A stretch of 56,882 bases of DNA, from assembly GCA_024275565.1 (NCBI GenBank), contig JAJRYY010000207.1, forward strand, positions 1-56,882, read 5' to 3'. Positions 17,513 to 27,613 of the stretch are shown here, one piece after another. The notes below the pieces were generated by a model. The model was not told the origin of the DNA. It worked only from the letters and a program-made list of their open reading frames with translations, and did not search any database. Source of the stretch: Planctomycetota bacterium. GTDB taxonomy: Bacteria > Planctomycetota > Phycisphaerae > UBA1845. The stretch's first letter is position 1, and each line of letters begins with the position of its first letter. The position numbers and the translations under genes are program-made.

Positions 17513-17558
17513 GATCGACGCGTTACGGTTCGATGAGATCGACGCGTTGCGGTTCAAT
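17513..17558. repeat. 22-bp direct repeat, two copies
   Basis: Two 22-base copies at 17513-17534 and 17537-17558 share GATCGACGCGTT and differ at two positions. They fill most of the 96-base gap between the CRTAC1-like gene and the peptide-binding protein gene, just upstream of the latter's start. Confidence 0.65.
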
Positions 17559-17572
17559 TCGATCGGGAAGCG

Positions 17573-19363
17573 ATGGCTGCTAAGCTCTATGCAACGTGTA
17601 CCGCACTTCTGCTGCTGATTCTGGCGATGCTCGGTTTCGGCGGCGGTGGCGGTTTCGGAGCTGGGCGGAATCGCGCGGATTTTGCCTATGTGAATCAGTC
17701 CGGGATCAATACGCTGGACCCGGCTGCCATGACATGGATGCAGGATTTTCGCGTCGCACTCAATATCTGGGAAGGACTCACGCAATACGACCCGAAGGTT
17801 GGGGAAGCTGTCCCGGCTGCTGCTACGATGCCTGAAGCGTCATCTGACGGTCTGGTGTACACGTTCACGATTCGCGAGGACGCTCGATGGTCCAATGGCG
17901 ACCCGGTGCTTGCGGGCGATTTCGTGCGTGGCTGGCGACGGGCGATCGAACCGGGTACGGCTGGTGATTACGCATTCCTGCTGACGGAGCATATCGAGGG
18001 TGCATCAGCGTATTTTGAATGGCGGCTGAGCGCTGTTGAAGCAGAGCTTGCCGATCATGCACAGGCGATGGATGCACGGTTTGCGAAAGTCGGAATTCGT
18101 GCTGTGGATGATCGTCGGCTGGAGCTGCGGTTGACAGCGCCTTGCTCGTATCTGGCAGATCTGCTCGCACTGCCGGTCTTCCTGCCGATCCACGAGAGCA
18201 TCGAGCGCTTGCGGGTTTCGTGCAGTGACGCCGATCGGTCGGGCAAAATCATGCTGACCGAGCAAGGCCTCGTCGCTTACGATCCGCAATGGACCAAGCC
18301 GGACTATCGGGAGAAGGGGTATCAAGGTCTGGTGACGAATGGAGCTTACCGGATCGAGGACTGGCAGTTCAAGCGGCGGTTGCGGATGGTCGTGAATCCG
18401 TATCACCGCGACGTTGGGCGTATCGAATGCGACACCGTGGACATGGTCGTGTATCGCAATTTGAACGCTGCCATCATGGCGTATGAGGCTGGCGATCTGG
18501 ATTTTCTGCCGGATACTGCGGTCTCCTATACGCATGAACTGGTGCGTCTCGGGCGGGTGGGTGAGCGGACGGATTTCGTGAATCCGCCGGTATTCGGGAC
18601 ATATTATTACATTTTCAACTGCTCGGCTGCGACGTACAACGATCGCGTCAATCCGTTCACCGATGCACGCGTCCGAAAAGCGTTCGCCCTGGCGATTGAT
18701 CGTAAGTTGCTGGTCGAGCAGGTTCTGGGGCGGGGCGATCCGCCGACGCATTGCCTCATTCCGAAGGGTTCCATCCCCGGTTACACGTCGCCGGAGGGCT
18801 TAAATTATGCACCCGATGAGGCGCGGCGGTTGCTGGCGGATGCGGGGTATCCTGGCGGTGTCGGGCTGCCGGTGATCGATCTGCTGTACAACACGGGGTT
18901 CGATCATGGGAAGGTTTGCGATGTGCTGGGGAATATGTGGGCGCGTGAGCTTGGCGTGGTGGTGTCGCTGCGGGGCAAGGAGGTCAAGACCTTTGCCGAG
19001 GATCGAAAGAATGGGAATTTCATGATCGCCCGGGCGGGGTGGTATGGCGATTATGCTGATCCGACGACATTTCTCGACGTGTTCGCTGGCGACAGCGGGA
19101 ACAATGGCGGTGGATATACGAGCGATGCTTATGACGCGTTGCTCGGTCGGGCACGCGTTACGGCGGATGTGCGGGCGCGATTTCGGATACTGGCGGAGGC
19201 GGAGGCGATGCTTGTGCGTGAAGACCTGCCGCTGATCCCGCTGCATCAGTATACGCAACTGCTGGCTATCAGTCCCCGGGTCCGCGGGATCGTAGCCAAC
19301 GATCGCCTGCGGTTTTCATTTTCGCAGGTACACCGCCCAAGTGCATCGAAGGATTCACAGTGA
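17573..19363 (+). CDS. Peptide-type ABC transporter substrate-binding protein (SBP family 5), module 1
   Basis: This 596-residue exported binding protein has a hydrophobic leader (LYATCTALLLLILAMLGFGGGGGFG) followed by 'INTLDPAAMTWMQDFRVALNIWEGLTQYDP', the OppA/DppA opening. Later family features are 'YTFTIREDARWSNGDPVLAGDFVRGWRR', 'DARVRKAFALAIDRKLLVEQVL' and 'YNTGFDHGKVCDVLGNMW'. It delivers oligopeptides or similar solutes to the two permeases that follow. Its stop overlaps the permease GTG start by four bases. The gene sits first in a ten-kb operon with a second, diverged binding protein, so the two probably differ in ligand. Confidence 0.9.
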   Translation: MAAKLYATCTALLLLILAMLGFGGGGGFGAGRNRADFAYVNQSGINTLDPAAMTWMQDFRVALNIWEGLTQYDPKVGEAVPAAATMPEASSDGLVYTFTIREDARWSNGDPVLAGDFVRGWRRAIEPGTAGDYAFLLTEHIEGASAYFEWRLSAVEAELADHAQAMDARFAKVGIRAVDDRRLELRLTAPCSYLADLLALPVFLPIHESIERLRVSCSDADRSGKIMLTEQGLVAYDPQWTKPDYREKGYQGLVTNGAYRIEDWQFKRRLRMVVNPYHRDVGRIECDTVDMVVYRNLNAAIMAYEAGDLDFLPDTAVSYTHELVRLGRVGERTDFVNPPVFGTYYYIFNCSAATYNDRVNPFTDARVRKAFALAIDRKLLVEQVLGRGDPPTHCLIPKGSIPGYTSPEGLNYAPDEARRLLADAGYPGGVGLPVIDLLYNTGFDHGKVCDVLGNMWARELGVVVSLRGKEVKTFAEDRKNGNFMIARAGWYGDYADPTTFLDVFAGDSGNNGGGYTSDAYDALLGRARVTADVRARFRILAEAEAMLVREDLPLIPLHQYTQLLAISPRVRGIVANDRLRFSFSQVHRPSASKDSQ

Positions 19364-20283
19364 TCGAGCGGGTTCTACGGCGTGCTGGATGGGGGGTCGC
19401 GACACTGGCGGGTGTGTACGTTGTCACGTTCGTGATGGTGATCGTTGTACCGGGAAACCCGTTCGCGTCGGGCGATCGCACCATGCCGCCGGAAGTCGTC
19501 CGAGCGATGGAAGCCCGCTATCATATGGATAATACCTGGTTGTACTTCTGGGAATATCTTGGCGGTGCGGTGCGGCTGGATTTCGGGCCGTCGTTTCAAT
19601 ATCGCGACTGGACCTGCACGCAGATCATCGGTGAAGCATTGCCGGTTTCGGTCGCGCTTGGGCTGCTCGCGATACTGATCGCCGTCATGGTGGGGGTGCC
19701 GATCGGGGTGCTGAGTGCGGTGCGTCGGAACAGTTGGTTTGATGGTGCGACGCTTGCGATGGTGCTGCTTGGGATATCGCTGCCGACGTTTGTGACGGGT
19801 TCGTTTCTGCTGATACTCTTTGCATTGTCGCTGCAAATTCTGCCGATCGGAGGGTGGGGTTCGTTGTCGCATCTGCCCCTGCCCGCGATCACGCTTTCGC
19901 TACCGTTCATGGCCTACATCGTTCGTCTGACGCGTGTGAGCATGCTGGATGCGCTCGGCGGCGATTTCGTTCGCACTGCGCTGGCGAAGGGTTTGCCCCG
20001 GCGACGCGTGGTGTGGGATCATGCCCTTCGCGTCGCGTTTTTGCCCGTGCTGAGTTACATCGGACCTGCGGCTGCTCAGGCGATGACGGGATCGTTTGTG
20101 GTGGAGAAGGTTTTTAATGTGCCCGGTCTTGGTCAGCATTTCGTTGATTCTGCGCTCAATCTCGATCGCGGATTAATCCTTGGTACGGTGCTGATTTATG
20201 CTGCGATTCTGATCGTGTTCAATTTGCTTGTGGATGTTGTGTATGTGCTTGCGGACCCGCGAAGTCGGAGCGTTGCGCTATGA
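19360..20283 (+). CDS. DppB/OppB-type ABC permease, module 1
   Basis: This 307-residue inner-membrane permease has the OppB layout: an N-terminal TM segment (VATLAGVYVVTFVMVIVVPGNPFA), then a periplasmic loop and five TM segments. The EAA-like loop is 'DFVRTALAKGLPRRRVVWDHAL' and the closing motif is 'FNVPGLGQHFVDSALNLDRGLILGTVL'. The GTG start overlaps the preceding stop (GTGA) and its own stop overlaps the next ATG, which shows tight translational coupling. It would pair with the DppC-type permease below and draw energy from the DppD/DppF ATPases further down. Confidence 0.9.
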   Translation: MIERVLRRAGWGVATLAGVYVVTFVMVIVVPGNPFASGDRTMPPEVVRAMEARYHMDNTWLYFWEYLGGAVRLDFGPSFQYRDWTCTQIIGEALPVSVALGLLAILIAVMVGVPIGVLSAVRRNSWFDGATLAMVLLGISLPTFVTGSFLLILFALSLQILPIGGWGSLSHLPLPAITLSLPFMAYIVRLTRVSMLDALGGDFVRTALAKGLPRRRVVWDHALRVAFLPVLSYIGPAAAQAMTGSFVVEKVFNVPGLGQHFVDSALNLDRGLILGTVLIYAAILIVFNLLVDVVYVLADPRSRSVAL

Positions 20284-21284
20284 CGAATGCCCGGAAGCAT
20301 CGTGCGTGGTCTCGCTTTCGTCGCAACCGGTCTGCTGTGGTGGGTTGCGCGTTTCTGGTGATTGCCCTGGTTGTGGCGGTATTGGTGACGCCGTTTACGC
20401 TTTCGTGGTCGAATGTGCAAAATCTGCGTGATGGGGTGCGGATGTCACCTACGCTTCATAACGTTACGCCCGAATCGAGCTTTGACGATGCTCTGGAAGG
20501 TTCGGTTGCGCAAAAGCTGCCCACTTCAATTGCGAGATTGCTGCGCGCGTCTGCCGGTGTGATGGGGTATGATGATCTCGGGCGGAGTGTGTTGTTCCGT
20601 GTGATGTTTGGTTGGCTGGTGAGTCTTGCGATCGGGTGCGGGGCTGCGATGATTTCGGTGGTGCTTGGAGTTGGTTGGGGTGTGGTTGCTGCGATGAGTG
20701 GCGGTCGTGTGGATGCGATGATGATGCGTGTGGTGGACATGCTTTATGGGCTGCCGTATATTCTGTTTGTTATCCTGTTGAAGGTGGTCATGGAAGACCC
20801 ATTGACGCAATTTTTCGGCGGACGCGCGACACTTGCTGACATCGTGATATTGTTTATCGCGATTGGATCGGTGAGCTGGTTGACGATGGCGCGTATGGTG
20901 CGTGGTCAGGTTCTGTCGCAGATGGGTCAGCCATTCGTTGAGGCTGCCCGTGCGACGGGTGCTGCTCCTCTTCGGATTGCGCTGCGTCATATCGTTCCCA
21001 ACCTCGTCGGTCCGATCGTGGTCTATGCGACGCTCATCATTCCGCAGGCGATTCTCCAGGAATCGTTTCTCAGCTTTCTTGGCATTGGTGTTCAACCCCC
21101 GACGCCCTCGCTTGGTCGACTTGCTTCCGATGGTGTGGAAGCGATCAATTCGTTTGTGGGGTTCTGGTGGTTGATTGTGTTTCCGAGTGGCGTGCTGGTG
21201 TTGACGCTGCTGGCGATGAATTTTGTTGGGGATGGACTTCGAGACGCATTGGATCCGAAATCAGAGGCTGCCCAGTTAATATGA
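20280..21284 (+). CDS. DppC/OppC-type ABC permease, module 1
   Basis: This is a 334-residue permease of the OppC half. A long N-terminal region (one TM, then a large periplasmic loop) precedes five TM segments. The EAA loop reads EAARATGAAPLRIALRHIVP. The 'QESFLSFLGIGVQPPTPSLG' motif and the final 'AMNFVGDGLRDALDPKS' are classic OppC signatures. Start and stop both overlap neighbours by four bases. The periplasmic insertion (roughly residues 50-85) is longer than in E. coli DppC. Confidence 0.9.
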   Translation: MTNARKHRAWSRFRRNRSAVVGCAFLVIALVVAVLVTPFTLSWSNVQNLRDGVRMSPTLHNVTPESSFDDALEGSVAQKLPTSIARLLRASAGVMGYDDLGRSVLFRVMFGWLVSLAIGCGAAMISVVLGVGWGVVAAMSGGRVDAMMMRVVDMLYGLPYILFVILLKVVMEDPLTQFFGGRATLADIVILFIAIGSVSWLTMARMVRGQVLSQMGQPFVEAARATGAAPLRIALRHIVPNLVGPIVVYATLIIPQAILQESFLSFLGIGVQPPTPSLGRLASDGVEAINSFVGFWWLIVFPSGVLVLTLLAMNFVGDGLRDALDPKSEAAQLI

Positions 21285-23137
21285 TCAAATTTGTCTGTAT
21301 TTTTCGATATAGATCAGTGTTTTTGTGTATGGCTGTTGCGTTCGTTTTTGTTCAGCTGTTATCGATTGCCTCGACGGGTTGTCGTCGTCCGGATGCTTTG
21401 ACGAGCGACGATTCAGCAGTGAAGTCCGCAGTGGTTGATCCTACGAAGTTGCCCATCGTGAATCCGTCGGGTCTCACGGAGGTAGCTTTGGCGGATCGAT
21501 CCCTGATTGCGACCGAGGATACGCTGTTCACCAGCGTCAAGGGCAGTCCGAGTACGCTGAATCCGATATTCATGTCTGCTGTTGCCGACAAGCGGGCTGA
21601 GGAGCTTCTGTACTCTCGCCCGATCACGTTTGACCGGACGTTTGCGTGGCGACCGGAACCGTTCATGGTCGATTACGTTACGTTTTCCGACGACCATCTT
21701 TCTGCGACGCTCAAGCTTAAGCGTGGTTTGACGTGGCATGATGGGGTGGCGTATACGGCTGACGATATTGTGTTTTCCCTGCAGCAGATTCAGGATCCGA
21801 GGGTTCCCTGTCCTTCGGGCAAGGACAGTGCTGTCCAGATTGTGGGTTGCAAGGCGCTTGATCCTCTGACGGTTCAATTTGAGTTCAAGGCTCCCTTGCC
21901 GACGAACAAGTGGAACATCAACTTTGGAATTATTCCGAAGCATATTTATGAGGTTGAGAAAGTTGCAGATCCGACGCTGAGTTCGAGTGCTTATTACAAC
22001 AAGGTCAACCGTGCTCCGATTGGCAACGGTCCGTACCGATTTGTGTCGTGGGTTGCTGACGATCGGATTGTCTTTGAGCGTTGGGAGGATTATCCCGGTC
22101 CCAAGCCCTATTTTAAGCGGATTGTGATGCGGATTGTTCCCGATGCTTCTACGCGGTTGCTGATGTTTGAGAAGGGTGAGATCGACGAGATGGAGCTGAC
22201 GCCCGAGCAGTTTATCCGTTGCGGAACGGATAAGCGTTTTGCGGCGGTCGGGGTTCTGGGGTATGCGTCGAAGTGGACCTTTGTTTACGTCGGATGGAAC
22301 ATGGATGGTTCGAACCCGTTCTTCGCCGACCGGCGTGTGCGGCGTGCGATGAGTTTTGCGGTGGACTACGATCGCCTTATCGAACAGGTGTATCATGGTC
22401 TTTTTACGAAATCTCTGGGTTTGTTTCATCCTGAGTGTGCTGCGCATATGCCCAAGGATGCTCCTTATACGTTCGATCTCGAACGGGCTGGTAAGCTGCT
22501 CGATGAGGCTGGCTGGCGTCGGGATGAGCGGGATGGCTGGCGGTATAAAGATGTCGTGGTGCAGGGTGAGTCTGGTCTGAGTCAGACCGAGCGTCGCAAG
22601 TTTTCCTTTCACCTTCTGATACCGCAGGGAGGTGCGACGGGTGCGCCGACGGCTGCTATTTATCAGGAGGACCTTGCCCGGATCGGTGTTGAGATGACAC
22701 CCCGTATGATCGAGTGGACCACCTTTATCAAGATGATAAACCGGCACGAATTCGAGGCCCAGATTTTGAGTTTCAGTGCTGCGATTGATCCGGATTTTGC
22801 GTGGAATGTGATGCATTCGGAGTCTTATGATCTTGGTCGCAATCGTGGGAAGTATGCCAATTCGGAGGTCGATCGTCTGTTTGTGGAAGCGCGTGGAGAA
22901 TTCGATCCTGACCGGCGTATGGCGTTGTATCGCCAGATTGACAAGATCGTGTACGACGATGCTCCGTATACGTTCATCGCCGATGCCCCTACGCTGTGGG
23001 CGTTCAACAGGCGGCTTCGGGGTATCCAGTTCAGCCCGAGAGGTCCGTACCTCTTCCACCCTGGTGTGCTTGACTGGTGGGCCTCAAAGGAGATGGATGA
23101 GAGGATACATCAACTCCGTGATTCCTCGATTCCGTGA
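21281..23137 (+). CDS. Peptide-type ABC transporter substrate-binding protein (SBP family 5), module 2
   Basis: This 618-residue exported binding protein, probably a lipoprotein, has the leader CMAVAFVFVQLLSIASTGCRR, which ends at a Cys preceded by S-T-G. The family opening is 'GSPSTLNPIFMSAVADKRAEELLYSRPITFD', followed by 'LKRGLTWHDGVAYTADDIVFSLQQI' and 'DRRVRRAMSFAVDYDRLIEQVYHG'. It is only distantly similar to the first binding protein, so the two likely recognise different peptides. The ATG overlaps the preceding stop (ATGA); a longer frame starting at 21167 would run back into the permease gene and is rejected. A 30-base gap separates it from the next permease. Confidence 0.9.
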   Translation: MIKFVCIFRYRSVFLCMAVAFVFVQLLSIASTGCRRPDALTSDDSAVKSAVVDPTKLPIVNPSGLTEVALADRSLIATEDTLFTSVKGSPSTLNPIFMSAVADKRAEELLYSRPITFDRTFAWRPEPFMVDYVTFSDDHLSATLKLKRGLTWHDGVAYTADDIVFSLQQIQDPRVPCPSGKDSAVQIVGCKALDPLTVQFEFKAPLPTNKWNINFGIIPKHIYEVEKVADPTLSSSAYYNKVNRAPIGNGPYRFVSWVADDRIVFERWEDYPGPKPYFKRIVMRIVPDASTRLLMFEKGEIDEMELTPEQFIRCGTDKRFAAVGVLGYASKWTFVYVGWNMDGSNPFFADRRVRRAMSFAVDYDRLIEQVYHGLFTKSLGLFHPECAAHMPKDAPYTFDLERAGKLLDEAGWRRDERDGWRYKDVVVQGESGLSQTERRKFSFHLLIPQGGATGAPTAAIYQEDLARIGVEMTPRMIEWTTFIKMINRHEFEAQILSFSAAIDPDFAWNVMHSESYDLGRNRGKYANSEVDRLFVEARGEFDPDRRMALYRQIDKIVYDDAPYTFIADAPTLWAFNRRLRGIQFSPRGPYLFHPGVLDWWASKEMDERIHQLRDSSIP

Positions 23138-23167
23138 TACGCGGTCGATGATGCACGATGCACGCTC

Positions 23168-24151
23168 ATGATGCGATACACGATACATCGCCTGTTGCTT
23201 GCTGTGATTACGTTTCTCGGGATCACGCTGGTGACCTTTTCCGTGATTCAGCTCGCGCCAGGGGATCCGATCGCCATGCAGGTTTCGCCCGAGCTGGGTT
23301 TGGAGATGTCGCAGCATACTTATGAGACGCTCCGTGCGCACTGGGGGCTGGATCAACCCATTTCGACGCAATATGTCCGGTGGTTGAAGCGGTTGCTGAC
23401 CCTTGATTTTGGCAGGTCGATTTCCGATCATCGTCCTGTGTGGGACAAGATCGCCGAGCGCCTGCCGTGGACGATCGCGCTTTCTGTGCTTGCGATGGGT
23501 ATAAGCCTGCTCATCTCGATACCGACCGGCGTTTACTCTGCTGTCAGGAAGGGGCGTACATTTGATACTGCGGTCGGGACGCTGCTTTTTGCGTTGTATT
23601 CGGTCCCCGGTTATGTGACTGCCATAGTGCTGATTACTGCTGTGGCGCATATCCCGATCGACTGGCTGCCGATATCCGGCGTGCGGTCCGAGGGTTTCGC
23701 CGATCTGTCGCTGTCTGGTCGCGTGGTTGATCTTGCGAAGCATTTTTTGCTCATCACGATCTGCTTTACCTATCCGCTGCTGGCGTTTCAATCTCGCTTC
23801 GTTCGCAGCAATATGCTCGAAGCCATCGGCCAGGATTATATTCGGACCGCCCGGGCGAAGGGTCTTGATGAGCGGAGCGTGATGTTGCGTCATGGGCTTC
23901 GGAACACGCTGATTCCGATCGTGACGCTGATGGGTCTTATGCTGCCGTCGGTTCTGAGCGGGTCTGCGATTCTGGAGGTGATGTTTCAGTGGCCTGGGAT
24001 TGGTCGGTTGATGTTCAACGCGATCAGCCAGCGTGATTATTTCACGGTGATGGGGATTTCGTCGATCGTTGCGGTGGTCGTGTTGCTCGGGACTTTGCTC
24101 ACCGATCTTGCTTATGCGTGGGTCGATCCGAGGGTTCGCTATGGTGGATAA
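23168..24151 (+). CDS. dppB: DppB/OppB-type ABC permease, module 2
   Basis: This is a 327-residue permease of the OppB half. The N-terminal 'HRLLLAVITFLGITLVTFSVIQLAPGDP' is the classic DppB opening. The EAA loop 'DYIRTARAKGLDERSVMLRHGLRN' and the closing 'MFQWPGIGRLMFNAISQRDY' follow. Two ATGs in tandem offer starts one codon apart. The gene lies 30 bases after the second binding protein. Its last 11 bases overlap the next permease. Symbols are given by family resemblance; the true substrate is unknown. Confidence 0.9.
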   Translation: MMRYTIHRLLLAVITFLGITLVTFSVIQLAPGDPIAMQVSPELGLEMSQHTYETLRAHWGLDQPISTQYVRWLKRLLTLDFGRSISDHRPVWDKIAERLPWTIALSVLAMGISLLISIPTGVYSAVRKGRTFDTAVGTLLFALYSVPGYVTAIVLITAVAHIPIDWLPISGVRSEGFADLSLSGRVVDLAKHFLLITICFTYPLLAFQSRFVRSNMLEAIGQDYIRTARAKGLDERSVMLRHGLRNTLIPIVTLMGLMLPSVLSGSAILEVMFQWPGIGRLMFNAISQRDYFTVMGISSIVAVVVLLGTLLTDLAYAWVDPRVRYGG

Positions 24152-25253
24152 TTCGGCGACGACCGTTTCCTGCGCGACGACCGTTTCCTGCACGACGGCG
24201 ATCCCCTGTACGACGACGATTTCTTACAAGAGGCGTGTGTGGCGGCGTTTCCGGACGCATCGGCGGGGGATGTTTGGGCTTGCGATGATCGTGGTGCTTG
24301 TGGGGGTCGCGATGACTGCTCCGCTGATTGCGGGGAATGTGCCGATTTTGTGTCACTATCAAGGGGCGTGGCAGGCGCCAGGCGTCGTCGATTGTCTGCG
24401 TCGATTTCCCATTCTGGACCGCGTGATTCCGCCCTCGTACCCCTTCAGCAAGGCTGGGTTTGATGCCAAGGAAGCGCTGTCAGAGGATGATTTTTCGCTC
24501 TGGCCTCCGGTGGCGTATGGACCCTCTGAGACGACGCGGGTGTCGCTGGCTGGTCCGTCGAAGCGCCATTGGTTGGGGACGGATGAGGTTGGTCGAGATG
24601 TGTTTTCGCGTATGGTGCATGGGACGGTGGTTTCGGTGCAGGTCGGGATTGTCTCGATGGGGATCGCTGGGGTGCTTGGGATATTCTTCGGTGCGATTGC
24701 GGGATATTTCGGGCGGTGGGTGGATGCGGTGGTCTCACGGGTTATTGAAATCGTCATCTGCTTTCCGGATTTTTTCCTGATTTTGACGGTGATGGTCTGG
24801 CTGGAGCCGAATATTACGAATGTGATGGTCGTGATCGGGTTGACGCGGTGGACGGGAATCGCTCGATACACGCGGGGGGAATTTCTTCGCCTCAAGGAGA
24901 TGGATTTCGTGGTGGCTGCCCGAGCAAATGGTGCGGGTGCTGCGCGGATAGTGTTGCGACACCTGCTTCCCAATGCGCTGGCGCCGATTCTGGTGACGAT
25001 TTCGTTCGGCGTTGCGCAGGCGATTCTGATTGAAGCAGGACTTAGCTGGTTGGGGTTTGGGGTTCAACCGCCTGCTCCATCCTGGGGGAATCTGCTTCGG
25101 AGTGCGTATGACCACTACCGTGATGCGCCCCATCTCGTGTATCCTCCGTGTATTGCGATATTCCTTGCGGTGTTGGCGCATAATCTTGTCGGGGACAGTC
25201 TTCGTGATGCGATTGATCCGCGTGTTCATGCGACCGGGAAAGTGAAGGTGTGA
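24141..25253 (+). CDS. dppC: DppC/OppC-type ABC permease, module 2, with repeat-coded N-terminus
   Basis: This is a 370-residue OppC-type permease. The membrane core starts at about residue 40 ([23 protein letters not shown]). The EAA loop is '[23 protein letters not shown]', the signature '[23 protein letters not shown]', and the end '[18 protein letters not shown]'. The first 30 residues are unusual: four six-residue units ([24 protein letters not shown]) encoded by an 18-bp tandem array. If translation really starts at the first ATG, this places three Cys in the cytoplasmic tail. The start overlaps the previous gene; no internal ATG is found before the TM segment except at GMFGL. Confidence 0.88.
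   Translation: MVDNSATTVSCATTVSCTTAIPCTTTISYKRRVWRRFRTHRRGMFGLAMIVVLVGVAMTAPLIAGNVPILCHYQGAWQAPGVVDCLRRFPILDRVIPPSYPFSKAGFDAKEALSEDDFSLWPPVAYGPSETTRVSLAGPSKRHWLGTDEVGRDVFSRMVHGTVVSVQVGIVSMGIAGVLGIFFGAIAGYFGRWVDAVVSRVIEIVICFPDFFLILTVMVWLEPNITNVMVVIGLTRWTGIARYTRGEFLRLKEMDFVVAARANGAGAARIVLRHLLPNALAPILVTISFGVAQAILIEAGLSWLGFGVQPPAPSWGNLLRSAYDHYRDAPHLVYPPCIAIFLAVLAHNLVGDSLRDAIDPRVHATGKVKV
24156..24227. repeat. 18-bp tandem array inside the permease N-terminus, four units
   Basis: There are four 18-bp units. The first two (24156-24173 and 24174-24191) are identical (GCGACGACCGTTTCCTGC); units 3 and 4 have diverged. The period is a multiple of three, so the reading frame stays open. Confidence 0.85.
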
Positions 25254-26362
25254 TGGGTTCGGATCGTTCTATGCTGCTTGAGGTTCAGAATCTGACGACT
25301 GAGTTCGTGACGGATGATGGGGTTGCGACGGCTGTCGATGGTGTGAGCTGGGGTGTTCGGCGTGGTGAAATTCTTGCGATCGTGGGCGAGAGCGGGTGCG
25401 GGAAGAGTGTGACAGCCATGTCCGTGATGCGGTTGATTCCGACGCCTCCCGGTCGCATTGTTGGTGGTCGGGTGTTGCTACACAGTGAGGCGGGTGTTGC
25501 GGCGGGTGGTGAGAATATGGCTCCCATTGACCTGTTGTCTATCCCGGATCGTGAGATGCGTCGTGTTCGTGGTGCGCGTGTTGCGATGATCTTTCAGGAA
25601 CCGATGAGTGCCTTGAATCCTGTGATGACGGTTGGTGCTCAGATCGTTGAGGCTATTCGACTGCATCGCGGGTTGAACCGGCGAGATGCGTATGCGTCTG
25701 CCGTTGATCTGCTGCAGCGCGTCGGGATTCCTGCGCCCGAGAAGCGTGTACACGATTATCCGCATCAACTGTCCGGCGGTATGCGTCAGCGGGTGATGAT
25801 TGCGATGGGACTGTCGTGCAATCCGGAGCTTCTGATTGCGGACGAACCGACGACTGCGCTGGATGTGACGGTGCAGGCTCAAATCATCGAGCTTCTGCTG
25901 GAGCTTCGGGATCAGACCGGGATGGGTGTCGTGCTGATCACGCATGATCTTGGGGTTGTGGCTGAGATGGCTGACCGGGTGTGTGTGATGTATGCCGGTC
26001 GGATTGTGGAAAGTGCGGATACACAACAAATCTTCTCCAGCCCGCTGCACCCTTATACGCAGGGACTTCTGCACAGTTTGCCACGAATCGACCGTTCGAT
26101 GGACCGTCTCAATGTGATTCCCGGACAGGTGCCCGACCCGCTTCATTTTCCGCCTGGTTGCCGATTTCACCCGCGCTGTGATCTGACGCGTCGCCTGGCT
26201 GCTGATGGTGGTGGTGATCGTTCGACCGAGGTTCTGGAGCGGTGCATCCGGCGTACTGAAACGAAACCTGGCGGCGATCCACCGTTGCGGGATGTATCGA
26301 CGGACCATGGTGTCGCGTGCTGGGAAGCTCCTGGATACGAAAGCGGAGGTGCGACACAATGA
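25250..26362 (+). CDS. dppD: DppD/OppD-type ABC transporter ATP-binding protein
   Basis: This is a 370-residue cytoplasmic ATPase. Walker A is GESGCGKS, the signature is [14 protein letters not shown], Walker B is [12 protein letters not shown], and the switch region is '[15 protein letters not shown]'. The C-terminal oligopeptide-transporter region has '[12 protein letters not shown]' with later Cys residues. The GTG overlaps the preceding stop; an ATG one codon later is equally good. Together with the next gene it provides the only ATPase pair for four permeases in this operon. Confidence 0.92.
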   Translation: MMGSDRSMLLEVQNLTTEFVTDDGVATAVDGVSWGVRRGEILAIVGESGCGKSVTAMSVMRLIPTPPGRIVGGRVLLHSEAGVAAGGENMAPIDLLSIPDREMRRVRGARVAMIFQEPMSALNPVMTVGAQIVEAIRLHRGLNRRDAYASAVDLLQRVGIPAPEKRVHDYPHQLSGGMRQRVMIAMGLSCNPELLIADEPTTALDVTVQAQIIELLLELRDQTGMGVVLITHDLGVVAEMADRVCVMYAGRIVESADTQQIFSSPLHPYTQGLLHSLPRIDRSMDRLNVIPGQVPDPLHFPPGCRFHPRCDLTRRLAADGGGDRSTEVLERCIRRTETKPGGDPPLRDVSTDHGVACWEAPGYESGGATQ

Positions 26363-27375
26363 TACGGGTCGATACATCCATCGACACGGAATCGCTCGTT
26401 CGCGCGTGTGACATTAAGACGTACTTTACGCGTTCGACGGGTTTGTTGCGTTCGCAGGAGGTGGTGAAGGCTGTCGATGGTGTTTCGCTTGATATTCCCG
26501 AAAAGCGCACCGTTGGACTTGTCGGCGAGAGCGGGTGCGGGAAGACGACGCTGGGGCGGACGATTCTGCGACTGATCCCTGCGACTTCCGGCAGCGTTGT
26601 ATTTGATGGTGCGGATGTGTTCTCAGCCGACCGCTCTGCGCTGCGTCGGATGCGTCGTCATATGCAGCTTATCTTTCAGGATCCGGTCGGTAGTCTGAAT
26701 CCGCGCATGACAATTGGTGCGATTGTGGCTGAACCGATTGTTGTGCATAACATTGCTCGTGGTCGCGAGATTGCGGATCGCGTTGCTGTCCTGCTCGAAC
26801 GGGTCGGCCTGCGTGGGGAGCATCAGAATCGATACCCGCACGAGTTTTCGGGTGGACAGCGTCAACGCATTGGCATTGCCCGGGCGCTGGCTTCCTCGCC
26901 GAAGTTCATCGTCTGCGACGAGCCGGTCAGTGCGCTGGACGTTTCGATTCAATCGCAGATTCTCAACCTGCTGAGTGATTTGCGGGAGGAGCTTGGACTC
27001 AGTTACCTGTTTATCGCCCACGACCTGGCTGTCGTGCGTCATTTCTGCGATACGGTGTCGGTGATGTATCTTGGGAGGATCGTTGAAAGCGCTCCGACGG
27101 ATGAGCTGTTTGCCAATCCGCGACATCCGTACACGCAGGCATTGCTTCAGTCTGCCCCTGTTCCTGACCCGTCCAGACGTGGTGGCAAGCGGATATTAAC
27201 CGGTGAAGTTCCCAGCCCGATTGATCCGCCGACGGGGTGTGCGTTTCACCCGCGATGTCCCTTCGCCAAGCCCGAATGCTCGATCTCATATCCTGATCTT
27301 ATCACCAGGGACGGTCTTTCCGAGCGTCACAGCGTCGCCTGTCATCTGGCTGATGATAAGCTCACGATCACCTGA
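26359..27375 (+). CDS. dppF: DppF/OppF-type ABC transporter ATP-binding protein
   Basis: This is a 338-residue partner ATPase. Walker A is GESGCGKTT, the signature is [15 protein letters not shown], Walker B is [12 protein letters not shown], and the switch region '[13 protein letters not shown]' follows. The C-terminal segment '[19 protein letters not shown]' is the Cys-containing tail of this family. The ATG overlaps the dppD stop (ATGA). It is the last gene of the operon; a new promoter lies about 90 bases downstream. An open frame from 26317 exists but would overlap dppD more. Confidence 0.92.
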   Translation: MIRVDTSIDTESLVRACDIKTYFTRSTGLLRSQEVVKAVDGVSLDIPEKRTVGLVGESGCGKTTLGRTILRLIPATSGSVVFDGADVFSADRSALRRMRRHMQLIFQDPVGSLNPRMTIGAIVAEPIVVHNIARGREIADRVAVLLERVGLRGEHQNRYPHEFSGGQRQRIGIARALASSPKFIVCDEPVSALDVSIQSQILNLLSDLREELGLSYLFIAHDLAVVRHFCDTVSVMYLGRIVESAPTDELFANPRHPYTQALLQSAPVPDPSRRGGKRILTGEVPSPIDPPTGCAFHPRCPFAKPECSISYPDLITRDGLSERHSVACHLADDKLTIT

Positions 27376-27462
27376 TCTATGGGGTATTCCGCGTTTGATG
27401 TTGCCTGGTTCATACGTCAGATTTCGTAATTTCATGTAGCAATCGCTCATGTTCATCTTTTT

Positions 27463-27491
27463 TTGACACAACGAAGCGAAAACGATACTAG
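27463..27491 (+). promoter_or_regulatory. Candidate sigma-70-type promoter
   Basis: A perfect TTGACA (27463-27468) is followed by a 17-base spacer and TACTAG (27486-27491) as a weak -10. It lies about 120 bases upstream of the secreted-protein gene and downstream of the ABC operon, where a new transcription unit is expected. Confidence 0.5.
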
Positions 27492-27613
27492 AGTCACCCG
27501 GTCGCCCCAGGTAGGACCTGGTTGAATCTACACCCATGTTGTCCGTGCTGCATCTGGCGATTACGGCAGCATACGATATTGATGGCATACAAAAACTGAT
27601 AGAGGAGAAGGCA

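Noticed and set aside
21413..23059. Very long open frame on the minus strand opposite the second peptide-binding protein
   Set aside because: It is a mirror of a well-supported gene; the encoded protein is Arg/His/Thr-rich with no family features.
23084..24193. Long minus-strand frame opposite the DppB-like permease
   Set aside because: A shadow frame of a conserved permease, with basic low-quality composition.
27376..27462. Terminator after the ABC operon
   Set aside because: A short T-run is present near 27458-27464, but no stable hairpin precedes it.
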